From NCBI GenBank assembly GCA_963678675.1, contig OY783192.1, positions 9,002,520 through 9,066,519 of the forward strand: a stretch of 64,000 bases of DNA, read 5' to 3'. A program made the position numbers and the translations under genes. The notes beneath the pieces were generated by a model. That model made no database searches and was not told the DNA's origin. It saw only the letters and a list, made by a program, of their open reading frames with translations. Shown here one piece after another: positions 32,615 to 43,485 of the stretch (the stretch's first letter is position 1; the number at the start of each line of letters is the position of its first letter). Source of the stretch: Xiphydria camelus (taxonomy: Eukaryota; Arthropoda; Insecta; Hymenoptera; Xiphydriidae).

Positions 32615-34339
32615 AAGATCCGAACTAGAGACGTTCTTCACCGATCTGCTTACCGGATGAAAAGTATTTTTTGTCAAACATAATACGTCAATGAATATAT
32701 CGCGTATGGGTAGGCTCATAAAATATGCTCAAGACTACCTTTAAAACTATATAAACAGGTGAGCTGATATGAGCAATTTGCACCGATCTGCTTACCAATT
32801 AAACTATATATGAAAATAAAGATAATTTTATTGCAAACACGATGGTATATCCCTACCTGCAAAAAATCGGTCATGAATCACGGTTGTAAGGCTTTGAAAT
32901 TTATCGGAGCTAGCCAAGATGCGCGTACTACAGGGAAATTTGCTATAGGACGCAACGTAGGAAGTGGGCGCGACGCGACGGTTAGATGAGAGAGAGAGTG
33001 CGTACATGTGCTGCTTCCTCGTACGATTGACAAAGATAACACTGCTAAAATGCCGAGAAAAAGCGACTACGAGCGACTCGCTGTTTACGTCCCTCAGTTT
33101 GCGGAAAAATGCGTGCTCCATTATTACATAAATGTAATGTAGTGTTATCTTTTTCAATCGTTATTTTTTTCAATCAATTACTGTTGGATCCCTGGTAAAA
33201 TTATTTTCGTTCAAGATTCAACTAACTTTGCATTTTTATCTTTGCCTGTCTGGAAGGGACAATTTATTACTTTATGGCTCTTTCTCGAGAGTACAGAAAA
33301 AGGGGAAGAACGTTCTTACCGGGTTTTCGAGTGAAAGTTTTTTCCGAACATGTGATACACAGACAGACAGTCGAGGCGATGGCTCATGGGGTGGGTTTGT
33401 AACGTATTAAAAATATCTGAAGGTAAAGACGAAATTCTAGACCTTTCCTCTAAGTGAGATTTCATAAGTTGAAATGATAAATTGTTAAGAAAAATTCTTC
33501 TTGGAGTCTTTGCGTTGTTTAGGTTACTGTTATATAAAATCTGAGCACTCTTATTCCAGCAACATACAAGTTTTTGGAAGGCTATAATATTGTATTTGTT
33601 GTAATATTGCTATAATGTTTGTAAAGATTGTTATTGTATTCATTGTTTTATGACAACGTTTTTTTACACCGCCAATTTATTAATGATTTTTTATCGCTCT
33701 CTAAAAAATGTAATTTTTCTGTTTGTTTGCTGTGGTATTTTTATAGAATAGATAAAATTTATCGAATAATTATCACTAACATATTGTTATTCTGTGTGAT
33801 AGAAATATTAATATTTCCCCATCCATATATTTAATTGAAAATATTTGAAAAATCTTTCTCACATTTTAATATTTTATATTTAATTTAAAGTAACTAAAAG
33901 TTTATTGCCACTACCTATTCCATCGTAGTCGCTTTTTCTCGGCATTTCAGTAGTGTTATCTTTGTCAATCGTACGAGGAAGCAGCATGCACGCACTCTTT
34001 CTCATCCAACCGTCCCTGTAGTACGCGCATCTTGGCTAGCTCCGATAAATTTCAAAGCCTTACAACCGTGATTCATGACCGATTTTTTGCAGGTAGGGTT
34101 ATGCCATCGTGTTTGCAATAAAATTATCTTTATTTTCATATATAGTTTACCGATAGGTAAACAGATCGGTGCAAATTGCTCATATCAGCTCACCTGTTTA
34201 TATAGTTTTAAGGGTAGTCTTGAGCATATTCTATTAGTCTACCCATTCGCGATATATTCATTGACGTATTATGTTTGACAAAAAATACTTTTCATCCGGT
34301 AAGCAGATCGGTGAAGAACGTCTCTCTAGTTCGGATCTT
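32615..34339. mobile_element. 1.7-kb element with about 460-bp terminal inverted repeats
   Basis: AAGATCCGAACTAGAGACG at 32615 mirrors the end at 34339. Arms continue to about 33075 and from about 33925, with matching landmarks ATAATACGTCAATGAATATA and CCGAGAAAAAGCGACTACG. ACCGATCTGCTTACC is repeated inside the left arm (32640, 32782), and variants occur in the right arm. The centre (33076-33924) is AT-rich and has no recognisable gene. Target duplication and superfamily are unknown. Confidence 0.8.
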
Positions 34340-34362
34340 AAACTAGTATGATACACGAGCGT

Positions 34363-35034
34363 CAGGTATTGGGAACTGTCGAATGGCGATATTACCTCTG
34401 GTGGCGAAAAAACAAACTAGTTTTAGGTTGCAGTTTTGGAGCTTAGCAATGCATCAGAATAGGAGAGTGCACATAATAATTTATTTTTTCGCAAAATGAC
34501 GTCAGAATTCTTAAAACCACCAGTGAAATCGAAAGGTAGACTTCTTTACTACGTCCCTGGCTGTCAAAGTCGTTTAAATAAGACGACGTGTCTTTCCATT
34601 ATTTCACAAAGCCCGGGCAAACGCTTCGTGTACACTCCAGACGCGTTTGGAAATTTAGAAAAAATCGATTTTTAGAAAAGTGGATGATAATATTAAAAAT
34701 AAAATCAGTTACGCCGTATGTCAAAGTGTATTCGCGTCATTTTTCGAGTGCTGATTATATTTCCGTTGCCTATGCATGTACATGCTTAACCTAAATGTTT
34801 GCTCCAAAATAGTTATTCTTCAGATGTTCCAGCTTCCAAGAGATTTTAAAACACGCTCCCCTTCAAGGAAGTTCCTATTACCCGGTTTTGTATTCGCCCA
34901 CAGGCAAATTTCATTCATGTTAATCATATTTTACGTAAAAACTACTTTTAACCCATTGAAATACATTGAACCTGCGCTTTCAAAGCCGCCATATTAATTT
35001 TAGCTGCGCCCATAAGACAGTTCCCAATACGCTG
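34363..35034. mobile_element. TIR element carrying a THAP-domain fragment
   Basis: Inverted 15-bp cores GTATTGGGAACTGTC (34366-34380) and its complement (35016-35030), extended to CAG...CTG at the edges, bracket a decayed THAP coding segment. No duplication of the flanks is visible. THAP domains are typical DNA-binding modules of P-superfamily transposases, so a P-like deletion derivative is plausible. Confidence 0.55.
34496..34794 (+). pseudogene. THAP-domain protein, decayed N-terminus
   Basis: The ATG at 34496 opens a frame reading GRLLYYVPGCQSRLNKTT. A one-base shift near 34585 moves to the frame ending at 34794, which continues FHYFTKPGQTLRVHSRRVWK and ends in a KVYSRHFSSADYI block. The order matches the C2CH THAP zinc finger (VPGC, RRxW, SRHF). 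Two zinc ligands are missing: the first Cys is Tyr in YYVPGC, and the Cys before SRHF is Tyr. No transposase core follows. Confidence 0.7.
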
Positions 35035-36421
35035 TGTGCGTTACTCGTCGCGACATCTGTTGTTATAAATGTGGCGAACTTCTTAGCTAGATAATACGTC
35101 TACTGTATGGCAAAGGAGTGAAAATTGAAGAATAATTGTTGATTTTAGTGCAATACAATTAGTTTTTGAAGGCAATACTTTGTGATATAAGAATATTTAT
35201 CGATTCTGCTGCAAAAAGGTAAATTCGATATTCAATTCTTTGTGTATTTAACATAATACTACAAATTTAGAGGTTATGAAAACGTAAACATTGGATTGCG
35301 AAATTGATATAATTAAAAATAATTCTAATCATGAAGTTTTATTAAAATTCAGTTGAGAAGGAATGAAGACGATTTAGAATAATTTATTTTATAAGTTTGG
35401 AAAAAGGAAGTCTGAAATTTAGCTAAGTAAAGTTCCGCAATTCTCCAATTCGCGCGCACGATCGTTCTCCATTTCCCCCACTAGTCTGTCGCACAGTCCG
35501 AATAGATCGGTAACGAGAAAGATTTAGGAAAGTTGGCTGCAACGCGTAGCGAGATGTATATATGTACGTAATATAGGTACAGGTATGGTACGTCGGATAC
35601 GTATAGTCGTGTGACTATACAATCTCCTTATCGCTTATCTCACGCTCCTCTGCGTGAGTACGCGCGTTTCTAAGCTCTTTCTCCCTCCCTCCGCCTTCTC
35701 TCTGTCTTTCTCTATTACACGTAGACTTATTCTCGCAGCGACTACTTTCGTCTCCGACCTTTTCGTTCACTTGGAGAGGTAGTCCGAAGGATGCATAATA
35801 GTCCATTTTCTTCTCATTGGGGTTGCGATCGAGCGAGAGCGTTATCCTGATCGAACTCGTTTCCCCGTGAAACGTTCGCAAGCAAATTCGAGGACCGGAC
35901 TACCGTGCTTTCCCTTCCGGCAACTGAGTTATTACCTCCGTCTCCGTTCTTCCGTTCGAAACGAAGGGGTGCAAGAAGAGGCGGGTTGTTAACCCCCCGG
36001 TTGCATAGTAGGCTTCAGCCTCTGGCCCGTTGTTTAACTAATGAATCGGAATATAGGAAATGACAGCCACTCGAGCCTGCATGTGACGTTGCTTAATGTC
36101 CTCCAACGATTGATTCCCGGTGAATCGTTTTTCTTCCGGCTGCTGATTACGTCTGCGGGCTTTACGGGCGTATAGGGGTAAACTTCACGAAATCGTCAAT
36201 ATCATGTCCCACGTATACCAAGGCTCTGTAAGGATAAAATTGATGCTTTTAATGCAGTAATTTTAAAGTATCTGAATAGTTTTACCATTCTATACCTATG
36301 TATTCCAAATTCGTATCATATTACTTACAAGGAAGCGGGAGAGCCTAAATTATATGAATCGTCACGTCGGTAACATGTCCCCAAGTGCGAATTCAATTAC
36401 GAATGTTGTATTACTTTGCTT
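35035..36421. other. Long stretch without recognised gene
   Basis: AT-rich to 35440, then CpG-richer (35440-36170) with short minus-strand frames lacking domains. A CACGTCGGTAAC phrase at 36363 recurs at 36685 and 38976. This could contain host sequence, but nothing is supported. Confidence 0.35.
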
Positions 36422-36552
36422 ACTTAAGGAGGAACATCAGTACTCTACGGGAAGGGGGGGGGGGCGCCTTCATCCGATGAAGTGAAGATTATAAGAAAAA
36501 AAAAATCTTACTAATTGGTCCATTTTCATTTCACTGATGTTCCTCCTTAAGT
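36422..36552. repeat. Short TIR hairpin element, 131 bp
   Basis: ACTTAAGGAGGAACATCAGT at 36422 is exactly mirrored at 36533-36552. The centre has a G-run (about 36453-36464) and an A-run. No clear target duplication. Confidence 0.65.
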
Positions 36553-36716
36553 CATTTTAATGGCCTACTCAGTATTAATATGTTTATCTTAATGCAAATA
36601 ATTGACAAATGAAGCATAGTAAGATGAGAATTAGTTTGAAAGCAGTGAAAAAATGGTTTAAATTTTGTCCCGGGATATAGGCATCACGTCGGTAACGCAT
36701 AGTTTTTTTGATTGTA

Positions 36717-37996
36717 GAGTAAAGCGGGGGAATATGCCGCACTGTGGGTAATAATTTTTTCTGGGGAAGTTTGGCAACGGGCGGCTCACGACATATACCT
36801 ATATGTGTAAGCTCTAAGGGGTGCTGTAATTATATTTCAGCTAGGAGCGTTAGTCATTAGAATGTGAACCTTTATACAGGGTGTCCGTAAAGTATGGAAA
36901 CGGTTGAATATCTCGAAAAGTACGCTTCAGAACGGGAAACGAAAAAATATGTAACCGATATTTTTTTAAAAACTATCAAATGATACCAAGATTGATCCCA
37001 CACCCCAACCACTGTGGGTGGGGCAGGGGGAAGCTTCAAAATCTTAAATAGGAACCCCCACTTTTGATTGCATATTCGCATTCTACATTAAAAACTACAT
37101 AACTTTTATTTGAAACATTTTTTTCGATTCATGGCAGATGGCGCTATAATCGACGAAATTCAATTTTTTCGGTTTTTGCAATTGAGAGTCGATTTATTCG
37201 ATTCTACAATATAATTGCGATAGAAATTTACATTTTTTATTCTCATACTTGATATTTTTGTTAAAAATTTAATTTAGTTTTGCAAATTTGAAGTGCAGAT
37301 GCGTTCTGTACCTGGAATTCCCCGTGACGCACTAAGTTCCGTTAGAGGAAATAAGCTAATTTTACTCAAGGATAATCCCTTTCGGAATACATCGAGGTTC
37401 GAGGGTCCGGAAGGCCCGGCAATTAGCGGTACCTGTTTACGTGTACTCAGGTTAACGGATATCATTAAAACGGACTACTAGTGAAAGAATAGCTACGATT
37501 CCCGGAATATACCGTCCGCTGGGGGAATTCCAGGTACAGAACGCATCTGCACTTCAAATTTGCAAAACTAAATTAAATTTTTAACAAAAATATCAAGTAT
37601 GAGAATAAAAAATGTAAATTTCTATCGCAATTGTATTGCAGAATCGAATAAATCGACTCTCAATTGCAAAAACTGAAAAAATTGAATTTCGTCGATTATA
37701 GCGCCATCTGCCATGAATCGAAAAAAATGTTTCAAATAAAAGTTATGTAGTTTTTAATGTAGAATGCGAATATGTAATCAAAAGTGGGGGTTCCTATTTA
37801 AGATTTTGAAGCTTCCCCCTGCCCCACCCACAGGGGTTGGGGTGTGGGATCAATCTTGGTATCATTTGATAGTTTTTAAAAAAATATCGGTTACGTATTT
37901 TTTCGTTTCCCGTTCTGGAGCGTACTTTTCGAGATATTCAACCGTTTCCATACTTTACGGACACCCTGTAAGTTGCCATATCCCCCCGGTTTACTC
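36717..37996. mobile_element. TA-targeting element, TIR GAGTAAAGCGGGGGAATATG, split by an insertion
   Basis: TA|GAGTAAAGCGGGGGAATATG at 36715 pairs with a right end CATATCCCCCCGGTTTACTC|TA at 37998 (similar, not identical). Without the nested foldback (36877-37968) it would be only about 190 bp. Its ends resemble those of 38139-38970. Confidence 0.55.
36877..37968. mobile_element. CAGGGTGTCC foldback, 1.09 kb, TA target
   Basis: TA|CAGGGTGTCCGTAAAGTATG ... mirrored end |TA (37969-37970). Arms are about 447 bp (36877-37323 and 37522-37968; position sum 74845) with a 198-bp unique loop. Frames within the arms are repeat translations. The TA target and terminus fit Tc1/mariner-type non-autonomous elements. 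Confidence 0.88.
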
Positions 37997-38138
37997 TATA
38001 CAGGGTAGATGATGCTTTTTGGTAAATAACAAATAATGATTGCGAAGTGTGCTTTACAATTATTTCAAGAAAACAGTCAGCATTTTCATGGTATACACTA
38101 GAGAAGACGTGTTTAATATCGAGCGAACGTTTTTGATA

Positions 38139-38970
38139 GGGTAAAGTCGGGAGAGATGGCGCACCTTTTTTTAAAGTGGTATAAAAACTATATTTGTGGA
38201 ATAAGCAATACTTAATTGATAATGTGGATAGAGCGAACAATAAAATATAGGAATTTGTAAAGGAATGACCAAAAGTGTTATCGAGTTTTGTAAAAAATTT
38301 GTCAAAAGAAAATATACCAAAAACCAACTCACCCGCCCTAGTATGGGTGAGATGGCGCAGTTGAAAAAATTGATGGGGGTGAGTCATTCTCCAAGAATAG
38401 GCTTCAAAATTAAAAGTGCAACTACTTTTAATGCCAAATAACAAAAACAAAAATACAAAATCATCTTAAATAATTAAATTTAAAGAAAAATACCAAAGTA
38501 TTGATTATTCCAACCATATAAACTTAAAACATCTTTAAGAAATAATAAATCTTAATAATAACATGTAAAAGTTATTTCGCTTTTCTGCCACTTTTCTGAA
38601 TTCTTGTACATGAAGCACGGAACAAAATTTGAGGTTAGGAACAATATTTAAAAGTTTATCAAGTGAAATGACCAAACCAAATACATTCAAATCAGAATAA
38701 AAAACTTACTGGATGCCTAATTATTATTACACAAAAAATAATCAGGGCCAATACAATATACAGTTATATTTATTATAGTTACAGTTTTATTTATTTACAG
38801 TTTTATTTATTTTACCTTTTTATGAGAAAAATAGCCGTTCGGTAACACACACTTACTGCACATGTGCACTAATCATCTGTGTCGCCAACTGAATCAATGC
38901 TGCTACACAGACAAAGAAATTATTTGACTGAACCGTCTCACCCGCTGCGCGATCTCTCCCGACTTTACCC
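38139..38970. mobile_element. TA-targeting element, TIR GGGTAAAGTCGGGAGAGATG
   Basis: TA|GGGTAAAGTCGGGAGAGATG at 38137 and a mirrored right end ATCTCTCCCGACTTTACCC|TA at 38972 give TIRs of about 25 bp ending in GCGCA. GAGATGGCGCAG recurs internally at 38350. The interior is AT-rich without transposase. Confidence 0.78.
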
Positions 38971-39140
38971 TAAATCACGTCGGTAACGCCAATTATAAAG
39001 CAGTAGGACATTTTTACGAGATGAGAATTATTCAAACAACTGATACTTCATGTAACAATTTAATATTACCTGATTTATCCAAGAATTTATTTACATGAAG
39101 TATTTCAATGACTAAAAAATCGTTAAATCTCTCATAATTA

Positions 39141-39679
39141 GGTGTACAACTTTGCTTCCGCCGTTTTTTTCCCCTGAAATTCGATACTATTATAAAAAAA
39201 AACTGGTTATACATTTAAGATTCAAAGTAGCTGGCCACCACTTTGACTTTGACATGAGTCTTTATCAAGTAATGCTTCCAATTCTGCATCTTTGAAAACC
39301 TTCACTCTTCCACCGTTATGCCGGTCTTCGACATAAAATTCACCGTTCTTAGAGCGTTGAAACCACTCACGACACGTTCTTTCACTAATAGCGGCCTCAC
39401 CATAAATATTTGAGAGCATTCAATGAAATTCAGCTGCAGATTTCTTCATATTGAAGCAGAAAATTAAAACTTCCCGCAAATAACGAGAATTTGGCGTGTA
39501 AACTGATATTTTCAATCGAAAATAACTTTATGATGCAAACATAAATCAACTAATGTTTCTATGATGTTATGTTGACAGATGCCCAAGTTTATTGCACGAT
39601 GTCTATGATCTATTTATTTCGACCACTACTTATCGGTAAAGCCATCTATAGGAAAACGGCGGAAGCAAAGTTGTACACT
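39141..39679 (-). mobile_element. Deleted mariner element 1
   Basis: Ends GGTGTACAACTTTGCTTCCG at 39141 and CGGAAGCAAAGTTGTACACT ending at 39679 are flanked by TA on both sides. It keeps only the 5' part of a minus-strand mariner transposase. Its length is about 540 bp against about 1.3 kb for full mariners. Confidence 0.85.
39222..39485 (-). pseudogene. Mariner transposase N-terminal fragment
   Basis: Reading leftward: a KKSAAEFH stretch, an in-frame TGA, then YGEAAISERTCREWFQRSKN and DRHNGGRVKVFKDAELEALL, the paired helix-turn-helix DNA-binding region of mariner transposases. The catalytic DDD domain is missing. The stop lies where an Arg codon is usual, consistent with CGA to TGA. Confidence 0.88.
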
Positions 39680-39693
39680 TATTATATAATATA

Positions 39694-40595
39694 CCAGGTG
39701 TACAAGTATAAAATGCGGATTTTTTTTTTCTAAAAAAACATTAAATTCGAAAGAATGATACAAAGTGCTTTATTCAAAGTATGCTCCACATATCGCTTAT
39801 TATATATTTTTCCCATCTTTCGGGCAATTTGTGAATACCACGCCAGTAAAAATCTTCCCCTTTTGCTGCGAATCATTCATCGAGCCAGTTTTTCACATCT
39901 TCGTACGAACCAAAGCGCTGCTCAGCAAGTGCATGACCCATCGATGCAAACAAGTGGTAGTCGGAAGGAGCCAAGTTTGGTGAGTAAGCCGCATGGGGTA
40001 GAACTTCCCAGCTGAGTGCTTCCAACGTTTCGCGAACCGGTTTTGCCGTATGTGATGGAGCAATGTCATGAAGAAAAATGACTTTCTGTTGCCTCTTTCG
40101 GTATTCTGGGCTGGAAACAGCTTGTTGACTAACGCCCAATTGCTCGGTGAGTTGTTTTTGTGTTTGCGAATCATCTTCGTCCAACAATGCTTGCAATTCC
40201 ACATCCTCGTATTTTTTGGCGGCTTTCCACGTTCCTTGTCTGCAACATCGAAGTCACCACTTTGAAACGCCGAAACCATCGTTCACACGTATCTTGTGAT
40301 AGAGCATCTTCACCATAAGCTTCTTGAAGTAATCGGTATGATTCAGCACAGCAGTTTTCTTCCAATGAAAACAAAAAATTAATGCTGTCCGCGAATGCTC
40401 TTTGTCCGGTATAAATTTCGACATATTGAACACAACAACACGACACTACGCACACACTTTTCCGGTTTATCACTCGTGTGCGTCTGACACTTATTGATGA
40501 CATAACAAAATGGCGCAGTGTCAAATCTTTATAGCACAAACTGCATTCGTGCGCATCTGTTGTCTGAAATCCGCATTTCATACTTGTACACTTGG
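39694..40595 (-). mobile_element. Deleted mariner element 2 (902 bp)
   Basis: TA|CCAGGTGTACAAGTATAAAATG at 39692 and a mirrored right end CATTTCATACTTGTACACTTGG|TA at 40597. It starts 14 AT-only bases after mariner 1 ends. It contains a minus-strand transposase with an internal deletion. Confidence 0.9.
39765..40420 (-). pseudogene. Mariner transposase, internally deleted
   Basis: From right to left, the N-terminal DNA-binding part (AESYRLLQEAYGEDALSQDT, ERWFRRFK) and QLTEQLGVSQQAVS are followed directly by EYRKRQQKVIFLHDIAPSH and SPNLAPSDYHLF. The second and third catalytic Asp (FLHD, APSD) remain. The segment with the first Asp is gone. A frameshift lies near 40250 and a TGA replaces the Trp codon after NWLDE (near 39870). 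The protein cannot be active. Confidence 0.92.
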
Positions 40596-40609
40596 TATAT
40601 ATATGTATA

Positions 40610-41177
40610 CAGGGTGTTCGGAAAAAAACACCGACACAGAAATAGGGGTGATAGGTTACGTCATTACAAGTATTTTGATATAAGGGACCTATACCCGCAA
40701 GCGCCCCCTTCTGGAGATATCAACTTTTCAAGTTTATAACGACCGAGGTTGATCAAAGTAGAATAATATTGAGTTTTTTGTCTACCTGTACAATTGAAAA
40801 ACAAATGAAAACTCCTTGTATCCGCATCATCTTCGAAAAGTACAAGGACTTGAGCCAAGCGGTTATCCTTTCCGCAAGCAGTTTGCGCAGTGGCACATCT
40901 ATCCAGAATCGTTTCCGATGTTGCATGGACATGGGTGGCCGTCATTTTGAGCATTTGCTGTAGTACATTGTTTTTGTATCTCGTAAAATTAAATATTCGT
41001 TACCATCTTGATACGTTTCTTATTATTCTACTTTGATCAACCTCGGTCGTTATAAACTTGAAAAGTTGATATCTCCAGAAGGGGCGCTTGCGGGTATAGG
41101 TCCCTTATATCAAAATACTTGTAATGACGTAACCTATCACCCCTATTTCTGTGTCGGTGTTTTTTCCGAACACCCTG
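40610..41177. mobile_element. CAGGGTGTTCGG MITE with transposase tail, copy 1
   Basis: TA|CAGGGTGTTCGG...CCGAACACCCTG|TA with arms of about 155 bp. Between the arms is a plus-strand coding remnant. A second copy at 49255-49826 differs at only about four places by eye, pointing to recent movement. Only 14 bp (TATATATATGTATA) separate it from mariner 2. Confidence 0.92.
40769..40963 (+). pseudogene. C-terminal tail of an IS630/Tc1-mariner-type transposase
   Basis: The frame ends in FRCCMDMGGRHFEHLL and a stop. A GGxHFExLL terminus is characteristic of transposases of this superfamily in insects. The 65-codon frame, open from the inner end of the left arm, is probably the last 35-40 codons of the parent gene fused to arm sequence. 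The catalytic core is absent. Confidence 0.7.
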
Positions 41178-41650
41178 TATAGAGGAAAGGAAGCAAATTT
41201 GAGATACTTTTTTGAAAATGAAAAATAAAATAGACTGAAAATTCTTGTATTGTTTTTAATTGTATCTCATAATTAACTTTCTTACATAATATTGGTAGTA
41301 ACAAATACGGTAAAATATTTATCATTTGATGAAAAATTAAGTATAAAACATTTTACAACAAATGTGTGAAAGAAAAATAGGTATCCTCTAATTTGAGATA
41401 TCTCACGATATCCAAATTTGAGATACACCCATAATTTGGGATACTATTCGAAAAATTCATTTCCTTCGCGGAAAGAGCAAACGAAGATGCTACTTAAAAT
41501 AAATAAATAAATAAAATAAACAAATTAATTATTTTTAAATTTTATTTATTTATTTTTTTCGTATCTTTGATGTATGTCTAGTCAGTAATAAAATGTTGAA
41601 AACAGTTTTCGCCTCTCATATCGTATTTTCTTGGTAGTTTAATCATACGT
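41178..41650. other. AT-rich non-coding stretch
   Basis: A TTTGAGATA phrase recurs (about 41200, 41393, 41428). No gene or paired ends. Confidence 0.4.
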
Positions 41651-43290
41651 TTTGGCCTGCTTGAAACCCTATAAATTCAAATATCTCAAAAACGAAGCCA
41701 TAAATCAAAAATTTGCAAGGGTAATTTTTTTTCTAAATTAAACAGGGAATCCAAAATTCGATTTTCTTTGTAAAATATCCAGTGGCGCCGAAGATTGGGA
41801 GGGGGAGCAAGATTGGGTGCTGGCCCCCAGTATCTACGCCACTGGAGAATTTCTTTAAATGATTTACTCATTACTTAGAGGTGTACTACAGTAGTCTGTA
41901 TGCAAAGTTTCATGGAAATCGATCCAGTGGTTTAGAAGTTATGATGAGAAAACCAGTTTTTTTCCACAACATTGACACCCTGTATCTTCATTATTAAACA
42001 TTTTAAAAAAATTTGAAAGTCTACATTTTGTTGTTGTTCTATCACCTATCAAAATTAATGACGTTTAACCTGAACCACCCTGTATACAGGGTGGACCAGG
42101 TTAAAAGTCATTTTTTTTTATATGTGATAGAACAACAACAAAAATGTAGACTTTCATAAGAAAATTTTTTTCAAAAATGTTTCCTAACAAAGATATAGGG
42201 TGTCAAAGTTTCGAAAAAAAATTGTTTTCTCATCATAACTTCTAAACTGCTTGATCGATTTCCATAAAATTTCGCACACAGTCTAATGTCGTACAGCTCT
42301 AAGTAATAATTAAATAATTTTAAAAAATTCTGCAGTGGCGTAGATACTGGGGGCCGGTACCCCCCTTTCCCCCTTCTCAATCTTCGGCGCCACTGGATAT
42401 TTTGCAAAGAAAATTTAATTATTGGATTCCCCGTTTAATTTAAAAAAAAATCATCCTTGCAAATTTTTGATTTGTGACTTCGTTTTTGAGATTTTTTTCT
42501 TTAAATTAAACGGGGAATCCAATAATTAAATTTTCTTTGCAAAATATCCAGTGGCGCCGAAGATTGAGAAGGGGGAAAGGGGGGTACCGGCCCCCAGTAT
42601 CTACGCCACTGGAGAATTTTTTAAAATTATTTAATTATTACTTAGAGCTGTTACGACATTAGCCTGTGTGCGAAATTTCATGGAAATCGATCAAGTAGTT
42701 TAGAAGTTATGATGAGAAAACCATTTTTTTTCGAAACTTTAACACCCTATATCTTTGTTAGGAAACATTTTTGAAAAAAATTTTCTCATGAGAATCTATT
42801 TTCTTTTGTTGCTCTATCACATATCACAATTAATGGAGTTCAACCTAGCTTTGGCCTGCTCGCAACCCTATCAATTAAAATAAATATCTCTCAAAAACGA
42901 AGCCATAAATCAAACATTTGCAAGGGTGATTTTTTCTCTAAATTAAACGGGGAATCCAGTAATTAAATTTTCTTTGCAAAATATCCAGTGGCGCCGAAGA
43001 TTGGAAGGGGGAAAGGGGGGTACCGGCCCCTAGTATCTACGCCACTGGAGAATTTTTAAAAATTATTTAATTATTGCTTAGAACTCTTCTACATTAGCCT
43101 GTGTGCGAAATTTCATGGAAATCGTTCAAGTAGTTTAGAAGTTATGATGAGAAAACCATTTTTTTTCGAAACTTTGACACCCTGTATCTTTGTTAGGAAA
43201 CATTTTTGAAAAAAATTTTCTTATGAAAGTACCTTTTTTTTATTGTTCTATCACATATAAAAAAAATGACGTTTAACCTGGTCCACCCTG
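41651..43290. repeat. Array of four copies of one ~430-bp element (+,-,+,+)
   Basis: Unit 1 (41651-42082) starts TTTGGCCTGC and ends GAACCACCCTG. Unit 2 (42087 to about 42490) is inverted and joined at its ACAGGGTGG end through TATA. Unit 3 (about 42491-42848) is direct and lacks the first part. Unit 4 (42849-43290) is direct and ends GGTCCACCCTG|TATA. Each unit contains a 65-90-bp inner block CAGTGGCGCCGAAG...CTACGCCACTG with hAT-like CAGTGGCG ends. No coding capacity. Confidence 0.85.
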
Positions 43291-43485
43291 TATATACCGT
43301 CAGGTCGTTAACGTTAAGGTACGTGTATATTTTGAGTGCGTACTTCTTGATCGCACTCTGTGCAGTTTTTGTATTATTTTCGGTCTGTAGAATACAGAAA
43401 AATATATTTTAAACGTTTCTGAAATATTATTTTCACAAAATTTCTTGTCCGAAAAATGTCGATTTTGTGAAATTCACCCATTATA

